Source: Immersiella caudata (taxonomy: Eukaryota; Ascomycota; Sordariomycetes; Sordariales; Lasiosphaeriaceae). From it: a stretch of 64,000 nt of DNA. The stretch lies in the NCBI GenBank assembly GCA_030512335.1, contig JAULSU010000001.1, forward strand, positions 6,448,001 to 6,512,000. The letters run 5' to 3'. Positions within the stretch are counted from its first letter, which is position 1. The number at the start of each line of letters is the position of its first letter. Positions 21,589-33,208 of the stretch are shown here, piece after piece. The position numbers and the translations under genes are program-made. Below the pieces are notes generated by a model. That model was not told the origin of the DNA. It ran no database searches and saw only the letters and a list, made by a program, of their open reading frames with translations.

Positions 21589-24123
21589 ATGCCTCCCCGA
21601 AATTTTGCCTTGGATCTGAGCCGAAGCAGCTATGTCTGCCAGTCCTGCCTCACATCGCTGCGAGGTGTGAAGCCGAACGCGCAGCTGTGGTTGACGAGAC
21701 ACGCCTCGGGTCTCGCCCGGAGAAATCAACGACGCCTCGAAGTCGCCGCTGCAAAGGTAAAGGCGGCAGAAACGCAGAAACCTCCAGTTGATCCGAAAAC
21801 GAATGAGGAACTACAAAAGCTCATTACCCAGCTTCAAAATGGCGAGCTCCCCGACTCCGTCGACCTCTCGATACTACAGGCAGCCGACGTACCAGACGGT
21901 CCAGTGGACGTCAGATATTTCGAGCAGACCCCCAATGGCCAGACAAAACAGTTGAGCACCGATGATTTCAACATGTCGACCTCTGGACTCGATGCCGATG
22001 TCGGGAAGGCCATCGACGACCTCGAACGCCAGATGTCCGCCACTGTCAAGATGCTCGACAGGATGGAAAAGCAAGGCATGCAGCAAAAGGCGGATGTTCT
22101 CAGGAGGCAGTTCAAGACGTCGCTGAAGAAGCAGTACAAGGGCAAAACGGGACCCGAAGCGGAGGAGTACGGTCTGCTGCGCATTTCTGGCTTCAGCGGG
22201 TCGAAGCATCGGGCAATCGCGTCGCTGAATAGCTTCCTTGCGCGGGAGAGCGTAGTTAAGGGTGGAGTGCCGAAACAAAAAGACTTGGTGGACTGCTGGA
22301 AAGGTTACTCAGCCGCGAGGAAGTCGCTGTCGTCAGCGTGGCAGAACGTGTCGAGGGAGGTGTGGGACTTCTTGTGGATGATTGTCTCCTGGGAGAAGGG
22401 GGTGGAGAATCCTAACCGTATGCGTCATGTGTACGTGTTGGCGAAGGATATGAAGGCTGCGGGGCTGATGCTGAGTGACTCGCAGCAGCTGTTGGCGATC
22501 GAGGCGATGTTTGTTGAGGGGTGGAAGGAGGAGGCCATCGAAGCTTGGAAGAAGGCAGTGGTGACAATCGGGTCGAAGCCAGAGACATTTACGGACTACT
22601 ATGAGCTGGGCGTGCGGATGCTCTCGCTGAATGGGGATGTTGAGCGCGCGCAGAGGGCTGCAGAAACTCTGTTGGGTTCGGCTGAGAAGGTGGATGCGAG
22701 GATCTTGATTTTGATTATCAAGGCGCTGGCGGTGAAGCAGGCCACAAATGAGAAGGCGTGGGAGACGTATCGGCGCATGCGGGACCTTCTCGGGGAGAGC
22801 ATGATGCTGGAGGATTACGATGAGGTCATCTCGTTGTTTTTGGGGGCGAATTGCATGGAGTATGCTCTGCAGGCGTTTGTGGACATGATGTTCTCTGGGA
22901 CCGTCGACATCCGTGGGAGGACGAGGCTACCTATCGCTATCAGCAATCAGTTCTTCATCGGAAAGTGGCTGAAGCGCTTGATCGGGGCTGGTGACCTGAA
23001 CGGCGCATACAAGGTGGTGGTATACCTCCAGGAGAAGGGGGTAAGTGCCTCGCCTATCCAGCTCAACGGCCTCATCGGGGCCTGGATTAGGACGGAGACT
23101 GCCGAGAACCTGGAGAAAGCAGAGGACCTGGCATGGAATATGATCCGCTCACGACTGAACTACGTCCACATGCGCGGGCGTGGATCATCGATGGATCAAC
23201 CCACAAGACTTTACGACCCGTACCCGCATAGCCGCCCTTCGAGCGGGGAGGAACCAGAATTCAACTGCTCAGCGAAGGCAACGGCGGAGACATTCTCTAT
23301 CATGGCCGAAAACTACTCTTCCAGGGGTCTCCACGATGCCCTTGAGCAGCTATGGGGAGCCTTCCAGCACGCTGCCATCGGACCGACCAGCTTCCTGATG
23401 AACCAGCTGATCAGGTCGTACTCCCAGGATGGCAAAGCTGACAAGGCCATCGAAATCTACCGGGATATGACGACCAACCAAAACATCAGCCCAGATGCGT
23501 ATACCTTCCTCGCCTTGTTCAACACCCTATCCGTCAACCGACTCATTATCCGAGACCCTGAACTTTCAGCCCGTGATGTCCGCAGAGGGCGAGAATTCTT
23601 TGCCGATATGGTGCACGCCAACTGGAAGTTCGAGTCGCCGGAGACGTTCCACCTGCTTCCGAGGACAATCCTATTTTCAATGCTTAAGGCCCAGGACTAC
23701 GCAGGCATGCTTATAGCCGCTCGAGCGATGAACCAACTATTTGACTTCACGCCACCCGGTCCCCTGCTGATCGAGCTGGCCGCCGGCACTGCGACGCTAC
23801 GGGTCCAGACGAAGCGGAACATCGCGTTGATCATGGAGGCAAACAGTTTAGTTGATAACTTGACTCGACAACATCGGACGAGGCTTGCCGAACAGGGTGT
23901 GGACATCGACAACCTTGCTAAATCGCAGAAGTCGGAGGAGCTGCACCATGTTTTGGAGAACCTAATTCTCGTCAAGGCCAAGGCGCAGGATGTACGGCGT
24001 GATAAGTTGATGCCGCATCTGGACATGGCTGCGAAGGAAATGGGCGTGTATGATATCCTGGGAGATGCGGAGCAGGTTGCTAAGCACAGGAAGATCATTG
24101 GACACCTGGAGGATGCATTGTAG
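21589..24123 (+). CDS. mitochondrial pentatricopeptide-repeat protein
   Basis: One exon from ATG 21589 encodes 844 residues. An open frame extends 70 codons further upstream to 21379, but without family-like sequence. The N-terminus (MPPRNFALDLSRSSYVCQSCL, later LWLTRHASGLARRNQRRLE) is Arg/Ser-rich with almost no acids, a mitochondrial targeting signal. From about residue 240 the protein is helical, with 35-residue units such as AIEIYRDMTTNQNISPDAYTF and FFADMVHANWKFESPETFHL, typical of PPR repeats. PPR proteins bind mitochondrial RNA and control processing or translation. I cannot tell which target or named family (for example a Pet309/Cya5 or Aep relative). Confidence 0.8.
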   Translation: MPPRNFALDLSRSSYVCQSCLTSLRGVKPNAQLWLTRHASGLARRNQRRLEVAAAKVKAAETQKPPVDPKTNEELQKLITQLQNGELPDSVDLSILQAADVPDGPVDVRYFEQTPNGQTKQLSTDDFNMSTSGLDADVGKAIDDLERQMSATVKMLDRMEKQGMQQKADVLRRQFKTSLKKQYKGKTGPEAEEYGLLRISGFSGSKHRAIASLNSFLARESVVKGGVPKQKDLVDCWKGYSAARKSLSSAWQNVSREVWDFLWMIVSWEKGVENPNRMRHVYVLAKDMKAAGLMLSDSQQLLAIEAMFVEGWKEEAIEAWKKAVVTIGSKPETFTDYYELGVRMLSLNGDVERAQRAAETLLGSAEKVDARILILIIKALAVKQATNEKAWETYRRMRDLLGESMMLEDYDEVISLFLGANCMEYALQAFVDMMFSGTVDIRGRTRLPIAISNQFFIGKWLKRLIGAGDLNGAYKVVVYLQEKGVSASPIQLNGLIGAWIRTETAENLEKAEDLAWNMIRSRLNYVHMRGRGSSMDQPTRLYDPYPHSRPSSGEEPEFNCSAKATAETFSIMAENYSSRGLHDALEQLWGAFQHAAIGPTSFLMNQLIRSYSQDGKADKAIEIYRDMTTNQNISPDAYTFLALFNTLSVNRLIIRDPELSARDVRRGREFFADMVHANWKFESPETFHLLPRTILFSMLKAQDYAGMLIAARAMNQLFDFTPPGPLLIELAAGTATLRVQTKRNIALIMEANSLVDNLTRQHRTRLAEQGVDIDNLAKSQKSEELHHVLENLILVKAKAQDVRRDKLMPHLDMAAKEMGVYDILGDAEQVAKHRKIIGHLEDAL

Positions 24124-24272
24124 GAAATTGTACAGATACTGTTGGGATACGGAGGATCTTCACTATCTCCATTTACCAAGTGATACGTGTAGCTTAGGTG
24201 TAAACACTCTCATAATGTACCTAGAGTAGGCACCGGTGTGCCATGTATTCTTTTGTAGTCGAGTTTAACTGT

Positions 24273-25241
24273 CTAGTCGTGATCTTCTTCCGTCAAGCCC
24301 GGACAGCCTTCCATCTCAGCATCTGGATACGCATACTTACACCAGAAGCAGTATCGATGCTCCTCCCGCAGATACTTGGCAACCTTCCCTAGGCGCTCCT
24401 CCAGTGGCAAGGCGTTGAACTCGTCCAGCTCAGTATCCTCATCGTCCAGATCATGCGCCACAACGTACTTTGTCGCCTGCACCGGATCCTTCCCTAACGC
24501 CTTCCGGTCGTCCTCGTCCTCCTCTGCATCTTCGTATACCGGAAGTCGCGATGTCGACATCGCAGCCTCCTCCAAATCCCGCCTCATCCTCCTGTCCCTC
24601 TCCGCCTCCTCCCTCCCCTTCACCAACCCCCGATACACCACCGGCACTAACTTTAGCGGCCTTCCCTCCATCCCCTTTCCTTTCCCAACCACCAAACCCT
24701 CCACCCCCTCCTCATCCATCCTCTCCGCAATCTTCTGCGCCGCCTCCAGCTGCCTCCCCAACCTCCCCTCCTCCCTTTCCCGCCTCACCCTCTCCCGATA
24801 CCCCTCCTCATCAACCTTCGCCTTCTTCACCGCCTCCCCCGCTGCCTCCATCGCCTCCTTCATCTTCCTCTTCCTCTCACTATCCGCCCCAATCCCCTCC
24901 CTCCCGTCGCGAATCTCCACCCTAATCGGCTCCGTCACCCTGCCATCCTCCCCCTCGCCGTTCTTCTTGCCGAGAGCTCCACCCGTGAATCCCATCTTCG
25001 CCATCATACTTAGGCCTTTGGATTTGGGCTTGGAGGCTTCTGTGGAAAGAAGGGACTTGGAGAGGGCAGCTTCGCGCCGGGCGGTCTCCTCGGCGGCGAG
25101 TTCGGACTTGGATTTGGGGCGAGAGCGGATTTCGGCTTCGCGGCGGAGGCGGAGGCGGCGTTGGAGAGAGGTTTCGGGTTGGGAGGTGGTGGGGGGAGTC
25201 TCGAAGGACATTTTCATGTAGTCTTCTTCCGAGTCGGACAT
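24273..25241 (-). CDS. G-patch protein, GPATCH11 (CCDC75)-like
   Basis: One exon encodes 322 residues. After an acidic start (MSDSEEDYMKMSF) and an Arg/Glu coiled region, a G-patch lies at about residues 73-120, with GLSMMAKMGFTGGALGKKNG and a trailing GIGAD. The C-terminal 40 residues (LREEHRYCFWCKYAYPDAEMEGCPG) hold a Cys pair and match DUF4187. This domain order is that of GPATCH11. G-patches activate DEAH helicases in splicing or ribosome assembly; the helicase partner is unknown here. It converges on the PPR gene with 149 bp between stops. Confidence 0.88.
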   Translation of the reverse strand: MSDSEEDYMKMSFETPPTTSQPETSLQRRLRLRREAEIRSRPKSKSELAAEETARREAALSKSLLSTEASKPKSKGLSMMAKMGFTGGALGKKNGEGEDGRVTEPIRVEIRDGREGIGADSERKRKMKEAMEAAGEAVKKAKVDEEGYRERVRREREEGRLGRQLEAAQKIAERMDEEGVEGLVVGKGKGMEGRPLKLVPVVYRGLVKGREEAERDRRMRRDLEEAAMSTSRLPVYEDAEEDEDDRKALGKDPVQATKYVVAHDLDDEDTELDEFNALPLEERLGKVAKYLREEHRYCFWCKYAYPDAEMEGCPGLTEEDHD

Positions 25242-26052
25242 TTTGAGTTTTTTTGTGAGGGCTTCCCTTTCGATCCGGTGGGTTTGGTAAGGTTCGTGAT
25301 GATTGGATGTTGGTGAAGTGAGTTGATGAGTTTGAGGTTGCCTGGATTGAAGTGAGGTGGGGGAGCGTTTGAGGCTCTAAATTTTTGGCCGTCGCAGGGT
25401 CCAACAATGAGATCAAGGCAAACGAGAGGCTCTTGGCGCACCGCAAGCAATCCAAAGATAATCGACATTGGTCTCCTCGAGAAATGATAAACACTTTGAT
25501 ATAGTTCCTTGTTTGGTCATCCAATTTTTGCATTTTCTATTCTTCGCGAGATCCACAGCTCTTACTCTCACGCCCACTCGGCTGCGACTGCTCCATGCTA
25601 GGCACCTATGTAAGACAGTAACTTGAATCATGTTTTTCTCTGGCGCTCAACCCAGTGACAACAAAACTATAAAGTGACATCGGGAATACATGCATAGGTG
25701 CTCAAATCCAACCTGGAAGTCATGCAGACGACGAAGCGCTTTGCTGGGTCAAGAGGTTTGAACTGTCAGGTTCCAGTCATCAAACTTGGAAGGAGCGTGG
25801 GGCTGGGCGATGACCCGTCATACATGGTCGATACCTACTTGGCTCCATTTCCTTTTGAAATTCCAATCAGTCAAGCACATTTCACGACAGCCTAGAAACT
25901 CGCAACTTGAGGATATACCATACAGTCGCAATCGACAGCAGCATGAATCCAACCCCGCCTGCATCAAGTACAAATGAGAGGTTGCCAACGTCCGATGAGG
26001 ACCAATCGAGTATCAGAAAACCGCCAGCAACTCTGGAGTCCGCCGCAATACG

Positions 26053-27444
26053 ATGACACTTTCTTCCGCCGAGCACGTTGACGAGCAAAATCTTGAGGCT
26101 AACTACAGCCAGGTCTCATCACTGACCATACACAAAGGGGACATAATCAGAACCACCGGCAAACGAATCATACCTAGGTGCTTTGAAGGGGGCTCGGAGG
26201 CTATAGAGTATCCCCGGGACGTTCCCATCATCATTCACACCCTGATCGGTGGTAATGGCATTCATCGCGAGCGATTCCCTGTCGCAACATTCTCTCCAGA
26301 CACTGTAAGATACGTCCATGCTGGAGGTCCGAGTTTCGCAACCTCCGTTGGTTGCACATAGCCGCTAACGACAAACTTTGGGTCGATGTAAGACTCAGCT
26401 GATATCGGTTCCGGCGCTACCAACACTAGAATCGAAATTGACGGCGGGTCCTCTTGAAGAGCTTCACAGCGGCGTGGTATCCAGACTCTCGTGGCCTGGA
26501 CGATCAATCATGGGTGCTGAAGTCATGGCCAGCTCTGTCTCAAATCACTGACGCTTCTCTTCACGCATACCGGAAAACTTTGCCAGTTTCAACATGAGGA
26601 AGGGCTTCAAACTTGAATCCGTGGATATGACGGCAAGTCCGATACGGCTCCTAGTGAGATGGACTTTGGAGCCAGCCCTGAACCCGACAAATTCCCCCTG
26701 TTGGCCTTATACGTGAGTTTATGCGCCCTATCCCTGAGTAATATTCAACCCAGAATGCTGTTGGGCCGATCATAACTCCCGTACATTAATTGGGGACCGT
26801 ACGGCAACTACTTTAGGTTGTGTGATAGCCGCACTGGTCGTGCTCGCCGACATGACCAAAACACCACCAAGGAAAGACAATGAAAAGGAGTCTAGGTGAC
26901 ACTTTCTCAACGATCCCAAAAATCCCCTCCACCCAAGGAGGACTCTGGATCAGTTCTCGGCTGTGGTGTTGGGTCTTGGACGAGAGTCCGTTCGTTCGTT
27001 TCTCTTACTTTTGAATTCGCCGAGTTTAACTGAGCTCGCAACTGAACAGACACGGCGGTCTCACTTTTTCCCTCGGGAGTCCTTCAGTATCGATCACATG
27101 GATTTGTCTTATCTTTACCTACACAAGCGTCCCTGAAAACTGCACACGCTGTTAGGTGGCGTGGGACCTATACGCGTTGCTTTTCAAAGAGGCTACCTCC
27201 TTGCTCTTTCGCCACGGCATTAGAACAGGGTCTTCACAGGCCTTGTCAAGACATACCGCTGGATAATTGGTGGAAAGTTGGTCGCAGACAAGTTACACTT
27301 TGAGGAGCCTGGGCGCAGCCGGTGCCACTCAGAAGGAGAATTCACAACCAAAGCTCTTGACGGCCGGCACGAAATGACGCTAGTCCTCGATGCTACGGAC
27401 ACGATGGATGAGTTGAGGGTGATACGACACGTTGCCAGCAAGTA
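26053..27444 (+). pseudogene. possible decayed gene fragments, family unknown
   Basis: Plus-strand stretches read like protein in changing frames: 26053-26361 (ATG start, 102 codons), 26900-27139 (78 codons with a PRRTLDQF motif), and 27224-27444 (73 codons to TAA). They are broken by stops and frameshifts, and no set of introns I tried joins them. The minus strand also has plausible frames at 26119-26507. The PRRTLDQ string recalls a motif in fungal ankyrin-type proteins, but this is a weak memory match over seven residues. It could equally be non-coding. Confidence 0.2.
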
Positions 27445-28908
27445 AATTGAGATTCTGTGATCCAGATAAAAAGGCAGAAAAGAGCCAGGGTTCCATTGTA
27501 GGTATCAGTTCGGAAACTACGGGAGGGGGGTAATCAATACACAGTCCTGGCCAGCCTCCACCGCCCAGATCTCAACTCGGCTCAGAGGACTGTAAAGGTT
27601 GAGGTAGTGCAGGAAGTCGACTGAAGGGGCAGCCAAGGAAACATTTGATCATCCAAACCAACGAGACCTTTTTGATTTAATAAGCAAAAGCTTCAAGTTC
27701 TCAATTTGCTCGTCGATTTCGGGGACATGCCGATGATTGATGAATTCTGAGACTGCCCTGTTTAAATGATGGCACCTCCGTCACTGATATCGTAGTCAAG
27801 GTCTTTCACTTGTCAAGCATCAAATTGGACCCCTCCTTATTTTATTTCCTTGGCGGATCAGATCGTGTACTTTATCGTCTCCGGGTTCGTACGCAATTAA
27901 CCTCCAGGGAGGTGCTGCTTGATGCTCCTGACCACTGACAAACCCATTTTACTAAACCCACCTTGTTACTGACACACTAGTAACCATTCCGGAACCCACG
28001 CAACTCCCTCTCTTCATATCCGCTCGAAATCTAAGCCCCTCCTCTCCCTCACCTTTTATCCCGTTGCGTGGCCGTCCACTCACCCCCTTACCGACCTTCC
28101 CAGAACTCCCACGCCCACCTTATTGCCCACCACGACCAGAGCAACCCTCAGCCAGCGTAGCTTACACGCGTCCTCCCCAGCAGCTGAACCGTACCTGAAT
28201 ACGACCCGCCTTCAGGGAGGCAGGTACCCACCCGTTCTCACGATCAACACCGCCACCACCCGCGATCCGCATCAATGCGACAACCAGCTCAGCCCCTCGA
28301 TAATCCCCGAGTGACCAACTGTTTCCGATCCCAGCAGCCACAGCTTACTCCGAACCTTCCATCCTTCCCATAATACTCAATGCCAGCCCAGAACCAAGTC
28401 CACCCACACTTATCATGATTGACCCAGTGATCATGTTTGGTTTAGTTTCATCCCATGTGAGGTTGAAACATTTCGTGTTGATAAAGGTTTGCAGAATATA
28501 GGGGTGGGGGCAAGCCGGTCAAGTACGGCTGGGTGAGCACTGTGTATCACTGGTGTTTTTACATGGCATGAAACGTTTCTTGCTGCTGCCCCTGAGGGAT
28601 TCTGCGTAGATGCGGCACGACGCGGCACGACGCGGATAGACTTCTGTCTAGTCGAGAGGGGACGGGACTGAACAGGACTGGTCGGTGTGGGACAGGACTA
28701 TACGGTTGGCAGCTCCGGATGTTTCCATCGTGCTTCGTCCCTGAAGCTGCTGAGCTCGGGCACAGTAGGAAAGAAGGAGACGCACTTGCAAATGCTCGCA
28801 CACTGCGCGCTGCGTACTGCGCGTGTAGAAACCAGCGCCCTCAACTGAACTCCCAGAGCGCACCGACCTGCCTCTTGCATGCGTAGGCATGTGGGTAGGC
28901 AAGTAGCG

Positions 28909-28948
28909 AGCAAGCAGAGCAAGCAGAGCAAGCAGAGCAAGCGGCGCA
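28909..28948 (+). repeat. 10-bp tandem repeat, about four copies
   Basis: The unit GAGCAAGCA(G) repeats head to tail; the last copy is altered (AGCAAGCGGC). It lies in the desert and is not coding as far as can be seen. Confidence 0.7.
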
Positions 28949-31900
28949 AGTATCACTCGACGCGATATACTTCCACCCGGACCCTCAAGAGTAGCACATG
29001 CCGTGCAACCACCACACATATCCAATACTCACGGCCGGCATACCGGCAGTCGCCCGACCACATACCTAGCGTGTAGACACGCACCTTCGTCCTCCCTCCC
29101 TCCCTCGCTTCTCAGGAAGTAGGTAGGCACTTTGCCAGCACCTCGCTTCCATCTGACGGCAGCCAACGAAGCAGCATCGCATATGACAAGGACACACCCT
29201 CACTTTGCACACCTCACCCCGCAGTTCCCTCGCACTGGCACTCGCCTCGAGCCCGTGCGCATGTAGGACCACGGGCCCAAGAGTCGAGTCAACTACTCGA
29301 CTCGACATGTGCTTGCTGCGGGCAGGCAGAGACACCAGAGTCTGTCCCTCTTACACCGATCGGGAAACGGGAAACGACAAGCAAGGGAGACAAGACAAGA
29401 CCAGACCCTACCCCGCTACGACACAGCGTACAGACGCTCCCAAGAAGAAGCAAATATCACAAGACGTCTAGACTTGGACGGTCAAAGCGGTGCAAGCGGG
29501 GTTACAAACTGACACAACCCCACTTCTCTTCTCGCGCTTGCAAGCAAGCTGCATTTTTTTTCTTCTTTTCCACCGCGCCGCCGTCGGAAAGCAAATGCAA
29601 GCGGGCAGTGAGCGAGTGGATTAGCACAGGAAAAGCATTCCGTACCAGAGAGATGGCGACGGTGGGACGTATTGTCCCCCCCAGCTGAGGATCCCCAACC
29701 GTCGTCCTTGCGTCCAAAGGCGGAGGCTCATTGGGACGGATCCAATGGACGGCCCATCACCGTGCAGCAATCCAAGCCGCCACGGCAGGCAAACCAAGCA
29801 GCACCCCTGAATCCCGCAGCGATCATTCATGCTTCGAGTTGAACCAGCCCCAAAAGCTCAGACACTAGCACGCAACCCAAGTGGGTAACTGAGAGGGGCA
29901 TCCGAGTCTAGGTACTGATCAGTGCACAGTGAAGAGTTACGCCATAGTAGCTGAGGGGTAGCCGGTTTGCTTGGGATCTGACTGCTCGTCAACTATGCTC
30001 ATGATGGCATGGCGTCAGGAAGGGAGCGATAGCGTAAAGGCAGCTGCCCGCGACACCGTGTCGTCTCTCTACCGACCGAAAGCGAAACTGACACCGAAGC
30101 AGGGGAGTCCAGCTGCCGGGTATCCAGTCGCCCTGTGAAGCGGCCAACAGCTTTCTCAGTCTTCTGCACGCCGCAGTCAACTCAACACGGTACGCAACAA
30201 AGTCCCGAACGAAAGACCACACTAGTGTTTCTCGTCGAAACGGCCAAGTTCAGCTGTTGAACCCACAAGACGCGTGGGAGAACCGGAGCGCCACACGTGC
30301 AGTCTGTTATTACTGCAAAGGTGGCATCGCCCGCCGTGGGATGGTGATGCTCCCCCCACGAATGCCCACATGCTGGAGCCAGGCCCACAAAACTCTCAGA
30401 GAACCCCCGTGTCTGCTGTTGCGATAAGACCATGATGCATTTCCGATGCGTGTCGTTTCGTACACGACAGCAAATGCGGCCCCAAAACTGAAGGTGTTGG
30501 CAAAAGTGATGAGTCCAGCTCGTGGGATGAGCACACGTAGGCCGTCGATAGTGTCGGCTACGCCGCTGGGCACTAGCTACGACCATTGACCCCCAAAGCT
30601 ACAAGTGACGGTTCTCCGAGTCATGACTCTTTCACTGGAGGTGGCCATGTGCTGCGGCCGCTGCCGATTGACCATCTCGTCCGCCAGAGTCACCTTCCGG
30701 CGCCGTTGCGCAGAATATCAAAGTAGGATTTCTAGAAGGGCCGTAGAAGACGAGTTAGCGCGTGTGAGAAGGATGCCGCGACCAAAACCCCTCAGACAAA
30801 TTGGTGTGATCTTTATCTTCCCACGACCGCCGCGACCTCGTCGAGTTGGGGGTTGCATTTCCTCAAAATTGTGCTAGCCGAGAGAATCTTCCCCGTCTCG
30901 ATGAGATGTCACATCTTTGATACCCCAAAACCGCGCAGTCATGATGTCCGAGGTGTCCAGAGGCCTGATGGCAGGCATGGTGTGGGAGGGCACACTGTTC
31001 GCAACTTCGAACACCACGAGCAGCTTTGGAGCGTCATCCTCATCTGCTTGGTGGCCTATTCCGTGCGCAGCGGGATTTCTGAAGACGTAATGGGTTTCGG
31101 ACGGTGGCGACGGCCTCAGCTCCGTGACTAGTGGATGTCATTTTCGGGGCTTCCCCGCGATTTCTGTCTGTGGTTGATGCCCGCGACCGAAGCAATATGG
31201 CAGTTGGCTACCAAGGAGCCAAGGAACCCGTTAGAATATTCGGGGGTCGACACTGGAACGGGACAGCAACCTCGAGTGTGCTACCCAGAAGGGGAATGTC
31301 GCATGCAGACTCGGCCTGCAGCGGTGGCGTATTGTGCGGGATAAATTGGCCTGCGAAGTCCTTCTGGAAGACCCATCATCACGGCCACGAATTCGCCCAT
31401 TGGGTCGGACGTGACCGCGTTCCTGCACTAGCGGCCTTCCTTTGGGGGTTCGCGAGACGCGACTCGGGTGGTTGAGTTCAAAAATTCCCACACCAACTCC
31501 GCAAAACGAGGTTCGCAAGAGGCCAGACTATGCCAGGGAATAGCGCCTTGACAGATGCTTGAACTCAGATAAGGGTGGCGGGAACCAGATTGTGCTGCTT
31601 TCATGGCCGTCGATCGATGGATGACTGCCCGCGCTAACGTGAAGGCCCTATCCCGGCTCAAAGTCGCGCAATTCAAGCGCCACATCGCGGTTTGAGACAG
31701 CAGGCTTGTGCGGGAGCCGTCTCGATGGTGTCGTCGCCAGCCCTTCAAAGGCCCGAATTGGTACGTGTAGTTAGTGCAGACCGTAATCCATACTGAGTGG
31801 TTGGCCAACTCGCAACGCTGCAGTCCCAGCGATGGCTTCACGGAGCAACTTGCCGGAAGCACACAGACGCAACCCGAGGAGCAGTCTCGAAGCTGCTGTG

Positions 31901-33162
31901 ACCGGCCAGCGAATGCTGGGAAACTGCCTGGGGCCTGTGACCATGCCTTTTTCGACTTTGTCAGGCTGGGCCGTTACCTTGCTCAATCTGGGGCCGCCAT
32001 CCACAAGGACTAGGGTCTGGTGCTCGAGGACGTTCCGCAAACCCGGGCCCGCAATTTCTCGTCACCTCGTTTGGGCCCTGTTCACCAGCGTTATCAGAGT
32101 GTGGGACGGGTACCTATCCGCGGGCCGTGCCAACGGCGTACCAGGTTTGCTGACAGGCCTTGATGCTCTGTTGCGGGAAAATCATCAAGGTGGGCAGGGG
32201 CGGAAAGACCGGAATTTTCGTGCACTGCGTAGCGCAGGAAGAAGCTCAGACCTTCTGCCTAGGAAGCCGACGAAAAAAAAACGATGCTTTGTTTGGAAAG
32301 TTGCTTTTTTCTTTTTGCTCCGAGGATGAGCATCTGCAACAGTCGCTGAAAGTGGAAATAGTGCACTTACGAATCTCCAATCGAGGTCTTGTGGAGAAAT
32401 AGGTCGCAGATCGGAATAGGTACGCAGCAGTATCGGCGGATGTGTAATTTTTTTAAGCCAAGATCGTCCAGGCTAGCTCTCCTCCACCGGGTCGCTCCAG
32501 CCGGTCGAGGTTGTTGTCACAAGTGCAGTGGACGCGTCGTCTGCTGCTGGTGGCCGGTTGGCAGCATGGCGGTGGATTCTAGGATTCCAGGTCAAGGCCG
32601 AATGCGGTTAATGAGTCCCGTCGCGTTGGTGCTGGAGCCTGTCGCCGCCCAGCAGCTTGGTGGCGAGAGATAGCATCGGCAGTGTCACCGAGGTTGGAGA
32701 CATCGGGTCGGTCAGGCAAGGGTTTCAGTTTTCCGGGGTGGAAAACCATGCCATCACGGACCAGTGTCGCCTTTCCGTCTTCAGGGCGGCCACCGCACGT
32801 GCAACTTCAGGGTTTGGGCGGGCCTCGAGGATTTCTGGGAGTGCTTCTCCGCTTCCGCGAGGCGACGAGGGGCCCTGGTCAGAACGGTCAGAACGCTGAA
32901 CCCTTCGGAGTGGGGTAGGCCACAGTTCTGGCGTGGAGAGTGTGCCAGAATCCCACCAAGAGAAGGCCGTCTTTCGCAAACAGTGAGAACCGTATCGGCC
33001 CTCTCTCGGAGCGGCGACGCAAATGTGTTTCAATCCATGAACCCGCAGTGAGAAGGATGGAGAATTGATGCAGACGTGGTGATCTTCAAGCATGAGAAGA
33101 TGTGATGAAGCTCGCAGGCAAAATTCTTCCCAGACCTGACCAAAAGGGAAACAAGTCCACAC

Positions 33163-33208
33163 GTACCTGCATGGTGCAGTTCGAGTGCAGGAAGCAACAT
33201 GCAGGTAC
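33163..33208. repeat. 11-bp perfect inverted repeat with 24-bp spacer
   Basis: GTACCTGCATG at 33163-33173 is matched by CATGCAGGTAC at 33198-33208. It would form an 11-bp stem in RNA or serve as a paired protein site. Confidence 0.7.
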
